Source: Candidatus Kouleothrix ribensis (lineage in GTDB: Bacteria > Chloroflexota > Chloroflexia > Chloroflexales > Roseiflexaceae). Taken from it: a stretch of DNA of 64,000 nt. The notes below the pieces were generated by a model that saw only the letters and a list, made by a program, of their open reading frames with translations, made no database searches and had not been told where the DNA came from. Location of the stretch: NCBI GenBank assembly GCA_016722075.1, contig JADKGW010000002.1:868001-932000 (forward strand). Direction: 5' to 3'. Shown piece after piece: positions 35,299 through 44,500 of the stretch (its first letter is position 1; every line of letters starts with the position of its first letter). The position numbers were made by a program, and so were the translations under genes.

Positions 35299-37344
35299 GT
35301 GTTAGCAGCCACACAACAATTCATTCGCCGGCAGCTCGCGCGCACGCCATACCCGCTGGCGCTTCAGAGCTTGATCTCGCTAGTGCTGCTGGCGACCCTA
35401 CTGAGCGTGCTGGCGCAGGCCGGCTACGCGCTGTCGCTGCGCATCGCGCTGGTATGCGCGCTGGTGGGGCTTGGCCTGGCGCTGTGCTGGTGTGTGCCTG
35501 CGCGGCGGCTCGGCCGCTGGCTGCAGCTGGCCTACCTGGTGCTGCAGATCGGCGTGGCCTCGCTGGGCAATCTGATCATACCCTCACATCTGCTTGGCTA
35601 TGTGTACCTGGTGGTGGTGCTACAGGCCGTGTATCTGTTCAAGCCGCTGCTGTGGATTCTGTTCGCGCTCGGCGCCTATGCGATCTGGAGCGGCTCGCTG
35701 ATGATCGCTTCGGCCAGCCTGCTCGAGTGGGTTCGCGGCAACCTGACGCTGGCATTCCCGGTTGTGTGCATCCTGGTGGCCGCGATCGTCTATGCCCGTC
35801 AGCACCAGCGCTCCGAGCATGTGCAGCAGGTGCTGCTTCAGATGCAGCGCCGCTACGATACACTGGTGCTGCGCAGGCGCGATGCGCAGCAGCGCGCGGC
35901 GCTCGAGGAGCGCAGCCGGCTCGCGCAGACGATCGCGCGCGACATCACCGCAGCGCTGGCCCAGGTCGAGCAGAGTATTGCCAGTGCGATTGGCCAGGCG
36001 CAAACCAACCTGCCGCGCTTCGAGCCAACCCTGGCGCAAGCACGTGCTACGGCGGCGGCGGCGATCGAGCGCCTGCGCAGCGCCGTCACGACGCTACGCT
36101 ATACCGCGCGCGACGATCGAGCGGCCGAGCCGCTGGGGCTGGCGCTGGCACTGCCACCCGCCGAGCTGATGACCATGCGCACCCAGCGTGCGCTGACGTG
36201 GTGCCTGCCGCTGGCGTTTGCGGCGGTGGCGGTGCCGCTGGCGCTGCTGCAGCATCCCGTTACACCCACGCTCACTGTGCTGTTTGGGCTGAGCTGCGCC
36301 GCCTTGCTGGGCGGCTATATATTCACCCAGTGCATCCATAACCCGCTGCTGGTACAGCTTGGCCTGGCCGGCCAGGTGGCCGCCGTGCTGGCGATGGTTT
36401 TTGTCACCCAGGCGCTGCCGCTGATGCTCGGCTTGCTGCTGGTGATGTGGCAGATGGCGCTGCGGCTGCCGGCCGGCCAGATCATCACCTTTCTGGTTGG
36501 CCTGCAGGCGCTGATCGGGCTGGCGCTCGTGCGCGTGCTGCCGGTGCCGCTGGTCGATAGTACGCAGCTGCTCATGTTCGCGCTGGCATGCGCTGCGGTG
36601 ATCGGGCTGGTCGGCCCGGCCCGCCGCCAGCTCAGCTACCGCCGGGGTGTCGAGGTGCGCCTGGCACAGCTCGCGCGCCTGACCGACGAGCTCGAGCAGC
36701 AGCTGGTGCAGCTCAGCGCCCTGGGCGTGGCGCTCGAGCGCACTCGCGTCGCGCGCGAGATTCACGACGATCTGGGCCATCGCCTGGTGCTGCTGAACGT
36801 ACAGCTGCAGCTCGTCGACGACTTGATCGCCGATGATCCGCAGGCGGCGCTCGATCAGCTATGCGCCACGCGCGAGCAGCTGCGCGAGGCCTGGTCGAGC
36901 CTGCTGGCTACCGCCGACGCGGTGCTGGCGCTCGATGGCGCTGCGCTTGTGCCGGCGCTCGGGCGGCTGGCCGAGCAGTGCCGCACGCTCACAGCCACCC
37001 AGATCGCGCTGCGCGTGATCGGCGATCTGGCCGAGCTCGAGCCGGCCGTGGCATGCGCGGTCTACCGCGCCGTGCAAGAGGGCCTCACCAATGCCTGCAA
37101 GCACGCGCGGGCGCAGCATGTCGAGGTGCTGGTGTACCGCGACGATGCGGTGGCGCAGGTGCGCGTGCGCGACGATGGGCTGGCGGCCGCGCCACCGCCG
37201 CCGAGTATGGTCGTGCCTGGCGCCAGCGGGCATTTCGGCCTGATCGGCCTGAGCGAGCGCGCCGAGCTGCTGGGCGGCAGCGTGGCGGCCGGGCCGCGCC
37301 CCGACGCCGGCTTTGAGTTGAGCATGACTATTCCGATCCACTAG
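35299..37344 (+). CDS. NarL-type sensor histidine kinase (HisKA_3)
   Basis: About 681 residues if the GTG at 35299 is used; an in-frame ATG at 35257 lies upstream of the likely promoter. Five to six N-terminal helices (to about residue 170) are followed by a coiled coil, a second membrane block (about 300-440), then the dimerisation helix with REIHDDLGHRL, whose His is the phosphate acceptor. The ATPase domain shows LTNACKHARA (N box) and RVRDDG. No periplasmic sensor domain is evident, so the signal may be sensed within the membrane. The response regulator gene follows at 37500. Confidence 0.88.
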   Translation: MLAATQQFIRRQLARTPYPLALQSLISLVLLATLLSVLAQAGYALSLRIALVCALVGLGLALCWCVPARRLGRWLQLAYLVLQIGVASLGNLIIPSHLLGYVYLVVVLQAVYLFKPLLWILFALGAYAIWSGSLMIASASLLEWVRGNLTLAFPVVCILVAAIVYARQHQRSEHVQQVLLQMQRRYDTLVLRRRDAQQRAALEERSRLAQTIARDITAALAQVEQSIASAIGQAQTNLPRFEPTLAQARATAAAAIERLRSAVTTLRYTARDDRAAEPLGLALALPPAELMTMRTQRALTWCLPLAFAAVAVPLALLQHPVTPTLTVLFGLSCAALLGGYIFTQCIHNPLLVQLGLAGQVAAVLAMVFVTQALPLMLGLLLVMWQMALRLPAGQIITFLVGLQALIGLALVRVLPVPLVDSTQLLMFALACAAVIGLVGPARRQLSYRRGVEVRLAQLARLTDELEQQLVQLSALGVALERTRVAREIHDDLGHRLVLLNVQLQLVDDLIADDPQAALDQLCATREQLREAWSSLLATADAVLALDGAALVPALGRLAEQCRTLTATQIALRVIGDLAELEPAVACAVYRAVQEGLTNACKHARAQHVEVLVYRDDAVAQVRVRDDGLAAAPPPPSMVVPGASGHFGLIGLSERAELLGGSVAAGPRPDAGFELSMTIPIH

Positions 37345-37499
37345 TGGGTCGGTTCGCGTGCGTATCGTCATGCGGAACGGTTGTAGCTTGGCAGGTTACA
37401 GGGTACTACCGTGCAAACGTGCAACCGCAATGGCCATGCGCAACACACGTGACGCACGAGCAGCAAGCGGCGCAGCGCGCCCGAGCCAGGGGTCCGACG

Positions 37500-38177
37500 A
37501 TGACACCACCTATTCGCGTGCTGATTGTCGACGACCAGTCGCTCATTCGTGCCGGCATCCAGGCGCTGCTCAGCCGCAAGCCCGATATCGTGGTGGTTGG
37601 CCAGGCCGCCAATGGCGACGAGGCGCTGCGCCAGGTGGCCGCGCTCGACCCCGACGTGGTGCTGATGGACATCCGCATGCCGGGTGTCGACGGCGTCGAG
37701 GCGACTCGCCGGCTGGTCGAGCGCAAGGCCCGCGCCGGCATCATCATCCTCACAACGTTTCAAGACGACGCAAATGTGTTCAGCGCGCTGGCAGCCGGCG
37801 CGCGTGGCTACCTGCTCAAAGATACCGATCACAGAGCGCTGGCCGAGGCCATCCGCATCGTGGCGGCCGGCGGCGCGCTCATCCACCCCGAGATCACGGC
37901 CCAGGTGCTGCGCGAGTTCAGCCGCCTGGCGCTCCCCCCACCCACTGCTTCGGCGCGCCCCACCCTACGCGACGAGCGGCTGGCGCTGCTGAGTGAGCGC
38001 GAGCTGGCCATCCTGCGCATGCTCGGCAGCGGCCGCAGCAACCAGGAGATCAGCGCGCGGTTGGCGATCAGCGTCGGCACCGTCAAGAATCATATCAGCA
38101 ACATCCTGGTGAAGCTCGGCGTGCGTGATCGCACACAGGCCGGCCTGCTGGCCCAGCAGGCTGGCCTGGCCGAGTAG
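37500..38177 (+). CDS. NarL/FixJ-family response regulator
   Basis: A 225-residue regulator. The receiver domain has VDDQ, the acceptor Asp in VVLMDIRMP (about residue 57) and the conserved Lys in YLLKDT. The C-terminal LuxR-type helix-turn-helix reads LSERELAILRMLGSG then NQEISARLAISVGTVKNHI. The start MTPPIRVLIV is chosen because the receiver domain begins there; a longer frame is not credible. It is the partner of the kinase directly upstream. Targets are unknown. Confidence 0.93.
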   Translation: MTPPIRVLIVDDQSLIRAGIQALLSRKPDIVVVGQAANGDEALRQVAALDPDVVLMDIRMPGVDGVEATRRLVERKARAGIIILTTFQDDANVFSALAAGARGYLLKDTDHRALAEAIRIVAAGGALIHPEITAQVLREFSRLALPPPTASARPTLRDERLALLSERELAILRMLGSGRSNQEISARLAISVGTVKNHISNILVKLGVRDRTQAGLLAQQAGLAE

Positions 38178-38367
38178 CGGCCTGTGTCTCCAGGCATAGG
38201 TCGCCGGTCATTGGCCAGCGCGCTCGCCCGGCTCAGCGCGTGACCAACGACTAGCCGCGCGCCACTTCACTGCTGGCGCGCATGGCGCTACACTATCCGG
38301 TATATTCGCCCGGATTCGCAGGGCGCCAGCATGCAGCACCCTGCAGCCTAGTGCCTGGAGACAATCA

Positions 38368-39243
38368 ATGGTAGCGCCCGAAATCGAGTTCGAGAAGCCC
38401 TTCATCGAAAAGGTTGTCATTTTCCTCGGCGTGGTCGGCCCCTTGATCGCCACGGTCTACGCGATCACGCGGCTGTGGCAGAACTATGTGAACTGGCTCG
38501 ATATTACGCTGTTGCTGGTGTTCTACGCGATCTCAGGCCTCGGCATTACCGTCGGGTTCCACCGCATGCTGACGCACAAGAGCTTCGAAACCTCAAAGCT
38601 AATCAAGGCTATGTTTCTGATCATGGGCTGTATGGCCTGGGAGGGCAACCCGATCACCTGGGCCTCGACCCATATTAAGCATCACGCCCACTCCGACCAG
38701 GAGGGCGACCCGCATAGCCCGCTGGTGAGCCTGTGGCACGCGCACCTCGGCTGGATCTTCAGTGAGGTTGCCGACCCCGAGACCTATGGCTCGTGGCTGC
38801 GCAAGGACCCGGTGGTGGTGTGGGTCGATCGTACCTGGTGGATGTGGGGCCTGCTGAGCGTCGCCGTCCCGTTCGCGATCGGCGGCTGGAGCGGCCTGCT
38901 CTGGGGCGGGCTGGTGCGGATCTGCCTGACCCACCATATCACCTGGAGTGTCAACTCGGTGTGCCATACCTTCGGCCGCCGGCCATACCAGACCAAAGAT
39001 GCCAGCCGGAACAACTGGTTGGTCGGCCTGCTGGCCTTCGGCGAGGGCTGGCATAACAACCACCACGCCTTTCCGCGCTCGGCGTTCCATGGTATGGAGT
39101 GGTGGCAGTTCGACTTCTCTTCGTGGTTGATCCGCACGCTCGAGACCACCAGAGTGGTCTGGAATGTCTACCGCGTCAAGCCCGACGACAAGCTCAAGCG
39201 CGCCGCCGGCGTGGCCTTGCAGCCCGAGGCGCTCGAAGTCTGA
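38368..39243 (+). CDS. Acyl-CoA/fatty acid desaturase (delta-9 type)
   Basis: A 291-residue membrane di-iron enzyme. The three histidine boxes are HRMLTH, HIKHHAH and HNNHH, with the additional HHITWSVNS segment typical of stearoyl-CoA-type desaturases. Four helices are predicted in two pairs. The enzyme inserts a cis double bond into saturated acyl chains using oxygen. GGAG lies before the ATG. It stands alone after the NarL pair, with no electron-donor gene nearby. Confidence 0.93.
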   Translation: MVAPEIEFEKPFIEKVVIFLGVVGPLIATVYAITRLWQNYVNWLDITLLLVFYAISGLGITVGFHRMLTHKSFETSKLIKAMFLIMGCMAWEGNPITWASTHIKHHAHSDQEGDPHSPLVSLWHAHLGWIFSEVADPETYGSWLRKDPVVVWVDRTWWMWGLLSVAVPFAIGGWSGLLWGGLVRICLTHHITWSVNSVCHTFGRRPYQTKDASRNNWLVGLLAFGEGWHNNHHAFPRSAFHGMEWWQFDFSSWLIRTLETTRVVWNVYRVKPDDKLKRAAGVALQPEALEV

Positions 39244-39334
39244 TCCACATTCCTATCGCGGGGTGCAGCATGATTCATCCCGAACTTAAGGAACCCCTGC
39301 CCCCTCCCCGTATCCGGGGAGGGGTTCTTTTTCT

Positions 39335-39373
39335 GCGTTGTGGTGCGGCGGCTGCGCCGCCGCACCACAACGC
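39335..39373. repeat. Palindromic repeat family 1, hairpin E
   Basis: A 39-bp hairpin with 17-bp arms (GCGTTGTGGTGCGGCGG) and a 5-base loop, the same size as those in copies A to D. The upper stem has changed on both sides together. A C-rich stem (CCCCTCCCCGTATCCGGGGA) lies just upstream and may end the desaturase transcript. Confidence 0.8.
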
Positions 39374-39416
39374 TACATCATGTTCCCCCGCTCCCCGCGG
39401 GGAGCGGGGGTCCTCT

Positions 39417-39643
39417 CAGGTGTAGGGGTTTTTTGCCCAGCATGCTGGGCTATGCGGATACCCCTCCCCCGTACCCCCTCCCCTGCTAGGGGAGGGAGGA
39501 GGAATTTGGCGTTCCAATGCGCTCGCGGAGCGAGCGCATTGGAACGCGCATAGGATACCCCCCTTTCCCAATGTTGGGAGAGGGGGGCAGGGGGGTGAGG
39601 GCCGATCGCATGGGCACGCGATCCACGAACAACCCTACACCTG
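39417..39643. repeat. Palindromic repeat family 1, copy B (full length, inverted)
   Basis: A 227-bp element with ends CAGGTGTAGGGGTTTTTT and AACCCTACACCTG, the 39-bp hairpin at 39509-39547, and the hairpin CCCAATGTTGGGAG followed by GGGGGGCAGGGGGGTGAGGG. It lies in the opposite direction to copies A and C. Confidence 0.85.
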
Positions 39644-39811
39644 AAAGGAGCGGGGGTCAGGGGGTGAGGGGGATGCCGCATCAGAAAGGCTTCTATCGCG
39701 TATGATTAAATTCGGGATGGCCCATGTTTCTGTTTTCGTTATGGTACTCGCGTTGCTTCTGTGCTCCGATTGTGGCACTTCGCGCCAACATAGGCACACC
39801 ATGCTCGAAAC

Positions 39812-39905
39812 GTACCGCGCTGCCGCAGGCACAACGTGGTAGCCCACCTGCCACAACACGCCGACTGCGTGACTCCTGTCGATTCCAGGAGTCGCGCAGT
39901 CGGCG
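39812..39905. repeat. Family 2 end plus an inverted repeat
   Basis: GTACCGCGCTGCCGCAGGC (39812-39830) is a family 2 terminus. It is followed by a near-perfect stem GCCGACTGCGTGACTCCTG ... CAGGAGTCGCGCAGTCGGC ending near 39905. No protein gene is evident in the 900-bp gap from 39244 to 40153, apart from these repeats. Confidence 0.5.
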
Positions 39906-39991
39906 TGGTTACCTGCGGCAAAGCGGCGCTGACAGCACATGCCGGCTGATACTACAATGACCGGAGATGTAACCCCAGATCGCATTTGTGT

Positions 39992-40014
39992 ATAATCGAT
40001 TATCGTGCGATAAT
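39992..40014. promoter_or_regulatory. Overlapping palindromes at a likely promoter
   Basis: ATAATCGATTAT (39992-40003) and ATTATCG-TG-CGATAAT (39999-40014) overlap in the only A+T-rich patch of the gap. A TATAAT at 39991-39996 lies at their edge. They could be an operator for the small basic protein gene at 40154. No regulator can be assigned. Confidence 0.35.
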
Positions 40015-40153
40015 ATGCAGCTAAAGCATCGCAGTATCCCCATGTACGTGTGGCTCACTCGTTGTCAATGCCAGGCTATGCTAGTATGTCTACGTGTTGT
40101 ACCGCGTAGGTAGCCTGGCGTAATGTCTTTACTCGTCGCAATAGGAGGCGGCC

Positions 40154-40669
40154 ATGCCCAACTTTCGCAAGGTCAACCCCACCCAGGAAAGCGCCCCAGT
40201 CCAGCGCCCGCTGTCGCAGCGCGCACGCGTCGCGCAAGAGTACGATGCGTTTCTCGAAGGCTTCGCCGCCGGCGATCACGGTCGTGCCGAGATCGTCGCT
40301 GGTGATCGGCGCGCGCTGGTGCGCAACCGGCTACAGGCAGCCGCGCGCCGGCGTGGCCTGCTGCTGCGCTTCCGCCCCGGCCCCGGCCCTGCGCTCATCT
40401 TCCGCGTCGAGGCGGCGCCACCACGTACACGTGCTACGCCAGCTGCGGCGCCGGCAAAAGTTGCGCCGGCAAAAGTGGCCACATTGCCGTCCGATCTGCC
40501 CGTCAGCACACGCATCGAGCCGCCACGCACCCCCGATCTGCAGCGCCCGCGCGGCGTACGCCAGCCGGCCGGCCGCTACGACGAGGTGCTGCCGCGCTGG
40601 ATGCGCGATGCGCCGAACTCGGCGGGGGGCAGCCCGCGCCGTGGAACAGGTAAGCGCCGGCCGCATTAG
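40154..40669 (+). CDS. Small basic hypothetical protein
   Basis: A 171-residue protein I do not recognise. It is rich in Arg, Pro and Ala. The first 85 residues look folded (RVAQEYDAFLEGFAAGDHG, then RALVRNRLQAAARRRGLLLRF), with helix-forming segments. The rest is a Pro/Ala/Arg tail containing the duplicated AKVAPAKVA. The charge suggests nucleic-acid binding, but that is a guess. AGGAGG precedes the ATG at good spacing, which supports it as a real gene. It is not obviously in an operon. Confidence 0.65.
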   Translation: MPNFRKVNPTQESAPVQRPLSQRARVAQEYDAFLEGFAAGDHGRAEIVAGDRRALVRNRLQAAARRRGLLLRFRPGPGPALIFRVEAAPPRTRATPAAAPAKVAPAKVATLPSDLPVSTRIEPPRTPDLQRPRGVRQPAGRYDEVLPRWMRDAPNSAGGSPRRGTGKRRPH

Positions 40670-40800
40670 TGTACTAACCAGTGGCAAGCCACAGCGCGCA
40701 CGGCGGCAGCTCGGCACGCGCCGGCCTGCCTGCCGTGGTGTTGTGGTGCCTTTCGAATAGGCCCGATCGACCGGGCCTGACGCAGAGTGGAGCAGGCGCG

Positions 40801-41502
40801 ATGCCGTCATTCGAAGCGATCTATGCCGGTCATGCCGCGATGTACGAGCGGCTGATCGCGCGCGAAGACTACCAGGGCAATATCCTGGCGGCATTGCGCA
40901 CTATTTGCCCGCTCGACGGCCTGGATGTGGTCGAGGCCGGGGCCGGCACCGGCCGGCTCACCCGGCTGATCGCGCCGTTCGCGCGATCGATTCGCGCATT
41001 CGACCGCTCGCCGCATATGCTCGAGGTCGCGCACCAGCAGCTGCTGGCGTTGCCACACACAAATTGGCAGCTTGGCGTGGCCGACAATCAGTCGCTGCCG
41101 GTCGCGTCGGCCAGCGCCGATCTGGCGATCGAGGGCTGGAGCTTCGGCCACGCCACCGTGTGGCATCCCGAGCAGTGGCGGGCGATCAGCGCGGCGGCAG
41201 TCGGCGAGCTGCGGCGCGTCGTGCGGCCTGGCGGCACAATCGTGCTGTTCGAGACACTCGGCAGCGGGCAGGCCACGCCGGCCGCGCCGTCGGAGGGGCT
41301 GGCGGCGTTCTACGATTGGCTCGAGCACGAGCAGGGCTTCAGCACCACCTGGGTGCGCACCGACTACTGCTTCGCCTCGGCCGCCGAGGCCGAGCAGCTG
41401 ACTGCGTTCTTCTTCGGGGCCAGCCTGCCGGCCGAGCTACAGCCCGGCGGCCAGGCGATCGTCGCCGAGTGTACCGGCGTCTGGTGGGCAACCGCTGGCT
41501 AA
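40801..41502 (+). CDS. Class I SAM-dependent methyltransferase
   Basis: A 233-residue methyltransferase of the UbiE/Methyltransf_11 type. Motif I is VVEAGAGTGRLTRLI (about residues 42-56), followed by IRAFDRSPHMLE, then DNQSLPVASASADLAIEGW and LRRVVRPGGTIVLFET. The start at 40801 begins MPSFEAIYAGHAAMYERLI; the upstream frame is not protein-like. The methyl acceptor is unknown. It ends 2 bp from the end of the convergent kinase gene. Confidence 0.88.
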   Translation: MPSFEAIYAGHAAMYERLIAREDYQGNILAALRTICPLDGLDVVEAGAGTGRLTRLIAPFARSIRAFDRSPHMLEVAHQQLLALPHTNWQLGVADNQSLPVASASADLAIEGWSFGHATVWHPEQWRAISAAAVGELRRVVRPGGTIVLFETLGSGQATPAAPSEGLAAFYDWLEHEQGFSTTWVRTDYCFASAAEAEQLTAFFFGASLPAELQPGGQAIVAECTGVWWATAG

Positions 41503-41504
41503 GG

Positions 41505-42932
41505 TCAGGCCGGCGGCTGCGCCACGCTCAGCCTGATTGTGAAGGTCGTGCCCGTATCAGCAGTCGAATCAACCGTGATCGTGCCGCCATGCGCCTCGAC
41601 GATCGCCTTGGCAATCGCCAGCCCCAGCCCCGACGAACTCAGGTCGCTGCGCTGCCGCGCTGGGTCGGCCCGGTAGAAGCGCTCGAAGATTAACGGCAGA
41701 TCCTCGCGGGCAATCCCGCTGCCGGTGTCGCGCACGCTGATCGCCACCTGCTCGCCGGCGGCCGCTGCGGCCAGCACGATCTCGCCGCTGGCGGTGTAGC
41801 GCAGCGCGTTCGACACCAGGTTGTTCAGCACCTGGGTCATGCGGTCGGTATCGACCGCAATCGACGGCAGCTCCGCATCCGTTTCAACGCGCAGTGCGAT
41901 GCCTTGCTGTTCGGCCTGCACCATATAGGCCAGCCCGGTGCGCTCGAGCAGCGCCGCCGGGTCAACCGCGCGGCGGTTGAGCGGCAGCTCGCCGGCATCG
42001 GCCAGCGAGAGCACGCGCAGATCCTCGACCAGCCGCTGCAGGTGGGTCACCTCATCGTACATGATCGTGTACAGCGCGGGCGAGCCTTGCAGCCGGCCGT
42101 CTTGCAGCCCTTCGGTGTAGCCGCGCAAGATGCTCAGCGGTGTGCGTAGATCATGGGCCAGGTCGGCGGTCATCTGCTTGCGCACATGGCTGGCGCGCGC
42201 CAGGTCGGCGCTCATCTGGTTGAACGAGGTCGCCAGCTGGCCGATCTCGTCGCGCGACCGCACTGCCACGCGCTGGTCGAGCTTTCCGCCGGCCATTGCG
42301 TTGGTTGCGGCAGTCAATTCGCGCAGCGGGCGCGTGAGCGTGCGTGCCAGCACTACCCCCAGCAGCAGCGCGATCAGCGTGGCCAGCCCGGCGCCAAGCG
42401 CAGTGGCCCAGGCCACACGCTGCAAGAAGGCCACGTCGGGGGAGGGCGGCGCGCCGGGCGTGCTGCCGCCTGCGCTCGGCGCGATCACGATCAGGTACCC
42501 GGCGATCTTACCGCTTATGGTGATCGTCGTGGCCGTACTGATCGCATCGGCAGGTGCCGGCTGGCCGGCGACATAGCCGCGATTACCGAGCACAATCACC
42601 TGCGCGGCGTCGGCAAGTGCGATGCCACGGCTGTAGAAGTTGAGTGGCGGCGTGGTGTCGAGCATCTCGCGCACGCCCTGCCAGCTATCGTTGGCCGTGT
42701 AATAGCCGGTCAGTGCAGTCACCAGTGCGGCCTGGTCGCGCTCCGAGAGGAAGCGATCGAACTCCGAGCGCGTGCGTAGCCCGACGATCAAGGCCACCGA
42801 TAGGACGCCGATCACACCCACCAGCAGGAACGCGAGTGTGAGCTTCCAGGCGAGCGAACGCAACGGCGCGCCGATCAGCCGCCAGTTGCTCGCCAGCGCC
42901 TTGCTGCGGCGCGTAACAATCGCCCATGCCAT
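41505..42932 (-). CDS. HAMP-domain sensor histidine kinase (BaeS-like), orphan
   Basis: About 475 residues. Helix 1 (LTLAFLLVGVIGVLSVALIVG), a periplasmic domain to about residue 155, helix 2, HAMP (TRPLRELTAATNAMAGGKL), HisKA with DLAHDLRTPLSILRGY (phosphorylated His), and an ATPase domain with NNLVSNALRYT, DTGSGI and SSSGLGLAIA. The ATG start at 42932 lies 9 bp after the stop of the small membrane protein gene; an earlier overlapping start at 42968 is possible. There is no response regulator next to it, which is unusual for this class. Confidence 0.88.
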   Translation of the reverse strand: MAWAIVTRRSKALASNWRLIGAPLRSLAWKLTLAFLLVGVIGVLSVALIVGLRTRSEFDRFLSERDQAALVTALTGYYTANDSWQGVREMLDTTPPLNFYSRGIALADAAQVIVLGNRGYVAGQPAPADAISTATTITISGKIAGYLIVIAPSAGGSTPGAPPSPDVAFLQRVAWATALGAGLATLIALLLGVVLARTLTRPLRELTAATNAMAGGKLDQRVAVRSRDEIGQLATSFNQMSADLARASHVRKQMTADLAHDLRTPLSILRGYTEGLQDGRLQGSPALYTIMYDEVTHLQRLVEDLRVLSLADAGELPLNRRAVDPAALLERTGLAYMVQAEQQGIALRVETDAELPSIAVDTDRMTQVLNNLVSNALRYTASGEIVLAAAAAGEQVAISVRDTGSGIAREDLPLIFERFYRADPARQRSDLSSSGLGLAIAKAIVEAHGGTITVDSTADTGTTFTIRLSVAQPPA

Positions 42933-42940
42933 AGCAGTTC

Positions 42941-43327
42941 TCAATCTCCCGCGCCCTGGCTCGCCCATAGGGCCGGGTGGTAGTACGTCGCCGCAATTGC
43001 GAGGGTGGCTGCCAGCGCCAGGATGCCCGGCGCGAGCAGCGGGCTGGCGCCGCGCAGCACCTGAAGCCAGATCTGGCTTAGCGCCGCGCTGGGCCGGATC
43101 TCGCGCACCAGCTCGAGGTTATTCTCGATACGCTGGTAGCAGCCGAGCGCCGCGCCGGCGATCAGCAGCCGCAGCGCCAGCAGCGTGCCACGGCGTGGGC
43201 GTAGCAGCGCGGCCAGCCCCGCGATCAGGCCCAGGCCCCACAGCTCGGCAATCGTGCCGGCGCAGATCCAGCCGGCCAGGCCCAGCAGAAAGGTGCGGAA
43301 GCGCTGTTCTATCGTGGTCGCTTGCAT
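42941..43327 (-). CDS. Small hypothetical membrane protein
   Basis: A 128-residue protein with about three helices (FLLGLAGWICAGTIAELWG, LLALRLLIAGAALGCY and APGILALAATLAIAATYY). I do not recognise the family. It directly precedes the HAMP kinase gene on the same strand and probably shares its transcript, so it could modulate the kinase. The start MQATTIEQ is one of three closely spaced options. Confidence 0.7.
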   Translation of the reverse strand: MQATTIEQRFRTFLLGLAGWICAGTIAELWGLGLIAGLAALLRPRRGTLLALRLLIAGAALGCYQRIENNLELVREIRPSAALSQIWLQVLRGASPLLAPGILALAATLAIAATYYHPALWASQGAGD

Positions 43328-43394
43328 GATGCTCACGTAGGTATACATTCTGGCGCGGCCGCCGCGTACGGTTCGGCCCTATTATACGATCGTG

Positions 43395-43500
43395 CGCTAC
43401 GAGCGCTGTGCCAGCAGGTACGCCCCCGCCAGCGCCTGGTCGGCGCTCGGCGCAAGCTCGGCCAGCCTGCCGAGGAATACCTGGTTCGAGGCAGCGGTAT
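43395..43500 (-). pseudogene. Possible C-terminal gene remnant
   Basis: A minus-strand frame reads NTAASNQVFLGRLAELAPSA, then DQALAGAYLLAQRS and a stop, which looks like a real protein end. The frame is closed by a stop immediately upstream. The family is not recognised. The remaining roughly 300 bp between 43328 and 43652 contain nothing else I can name. Confidence 0.25.
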
Positions 43501-43652
43501 TCTATGAACTCGCGCACCATGGGTGGCAGAATGGTCGCGAGGGGCGCAAGCTACCTACCCGCGCTCCCTCGCTACGAATATCTGGACGGCCCGGCGACAC
43601 TGGTGGCAGCGCTGCGATCAGAATTGCCAGTGTGCGGCCGATGATCTGCATC

Positions 43653-44225
43653 CTACGCCCCCTTGCGCGCCGGCCGGGCGGCCACGCTCAGCCCGGTTGC
43701 GGCCTGGCCCGCCTGCGGTTTGGTGTCGCCAAGCTGCGGGGTACCACGGCGCGGCGCGAACGGTGCCAGCACATAGCGCTTGAGCATATTGACGATCCAC
43801 TGCCAGTGCAGCCCGATGTGCAGGCCGGTGATCGGCAGGAACAGGCTGGACGACAGCTCGTGCAGGCCGCGCCAGCTGCCGCTCTGCGCCAGATCGACGC
43901 CCAGGAACGGCAGCGCCACCTGCGAGATCATCAGCCCGGTGAAAATGATCACCGTCAGGTCGATCAACAGCAGCGTGTTCAGCACATAGTTTAGCCGCGC
44001 CGACCAGCGGGCCTTGCCGAAAAAGCGCTTGGTGACTTCGACGATCCACTGCCAGTGCAGCAGCAGGTGGGTCATGATCGCCCCGCCGAATGCGACGCCG
44101 AGCCACTCGTGAACTGCCAGCCCGCTGAAGCGCGGGGCCATGGCCACCAGAAAGGCCAGAAAAATTACACCATCGACGATCAGGTTGATCATATTGCGGT
44201 TGGCTTTCGCCGGTTTGGTATCCAT
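43653..44225 (-). CDS. DUF4405-type cytochrome b-like membrane protein
   Basis: A 190-residue protein with four helices. Two paired motifs, VHEWLGV with THLLLHWQWIVEV, and LHELSSS with LHIGLHWQWIVNM, place His residues on adjacent helices in a repeated pattern, as in membrane cytochromes that hold haem b. The internal symmetry suggests two fused two-helix units. A soluble Pro/Ala-rich tail follows. AAGGAG precedes the ATG. It may carry electrons to or from a partner not encoded nearby. The gap 44226-44500 upstream shows no gene. Confidence 0.8.
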   Translation of the reverse strand: MDTKPAKANRNMINLIVDGVIFLAFLVAMAPRFSGLAVHEWLGVAFGGAIMTHLLLHWQWIVEVTKRFFGKARWSARLNYVLNTLLLIDLTVIIFTGLMISQVALPFLGVDLAQSGSWRGLHELSSSLFLPITGLHIGLHWQWIVNMLKRYVLAPFAPRRGTPQLGDTKPQAGQAATGLSVAARPARKGA

Positions 44226-44500
44226 ATCGGTAGCTCCTTACGCGTTGTATGCCTTGCTTTCGATGGGTGTATCGTAGCAAGAACTTTTTCAGAGAATATT
44301 AAGAAGCTATGTGGAGAGTATGTGGCCCGATCGAATCCTAATCCGGCGGCATGTCTGCATGCGCCCCGCAAGCGGGACGCGCAGGCCGGCGACCAATGCG
44401 CCACATGAACAACCGGGATGGCAACGTGGGGAGGCCGGCATGCAACCAGACGCGTGCTCGCCGGCCGGGTGAGGGTACCGAGGCCCAGGGGTGCTGCGGG

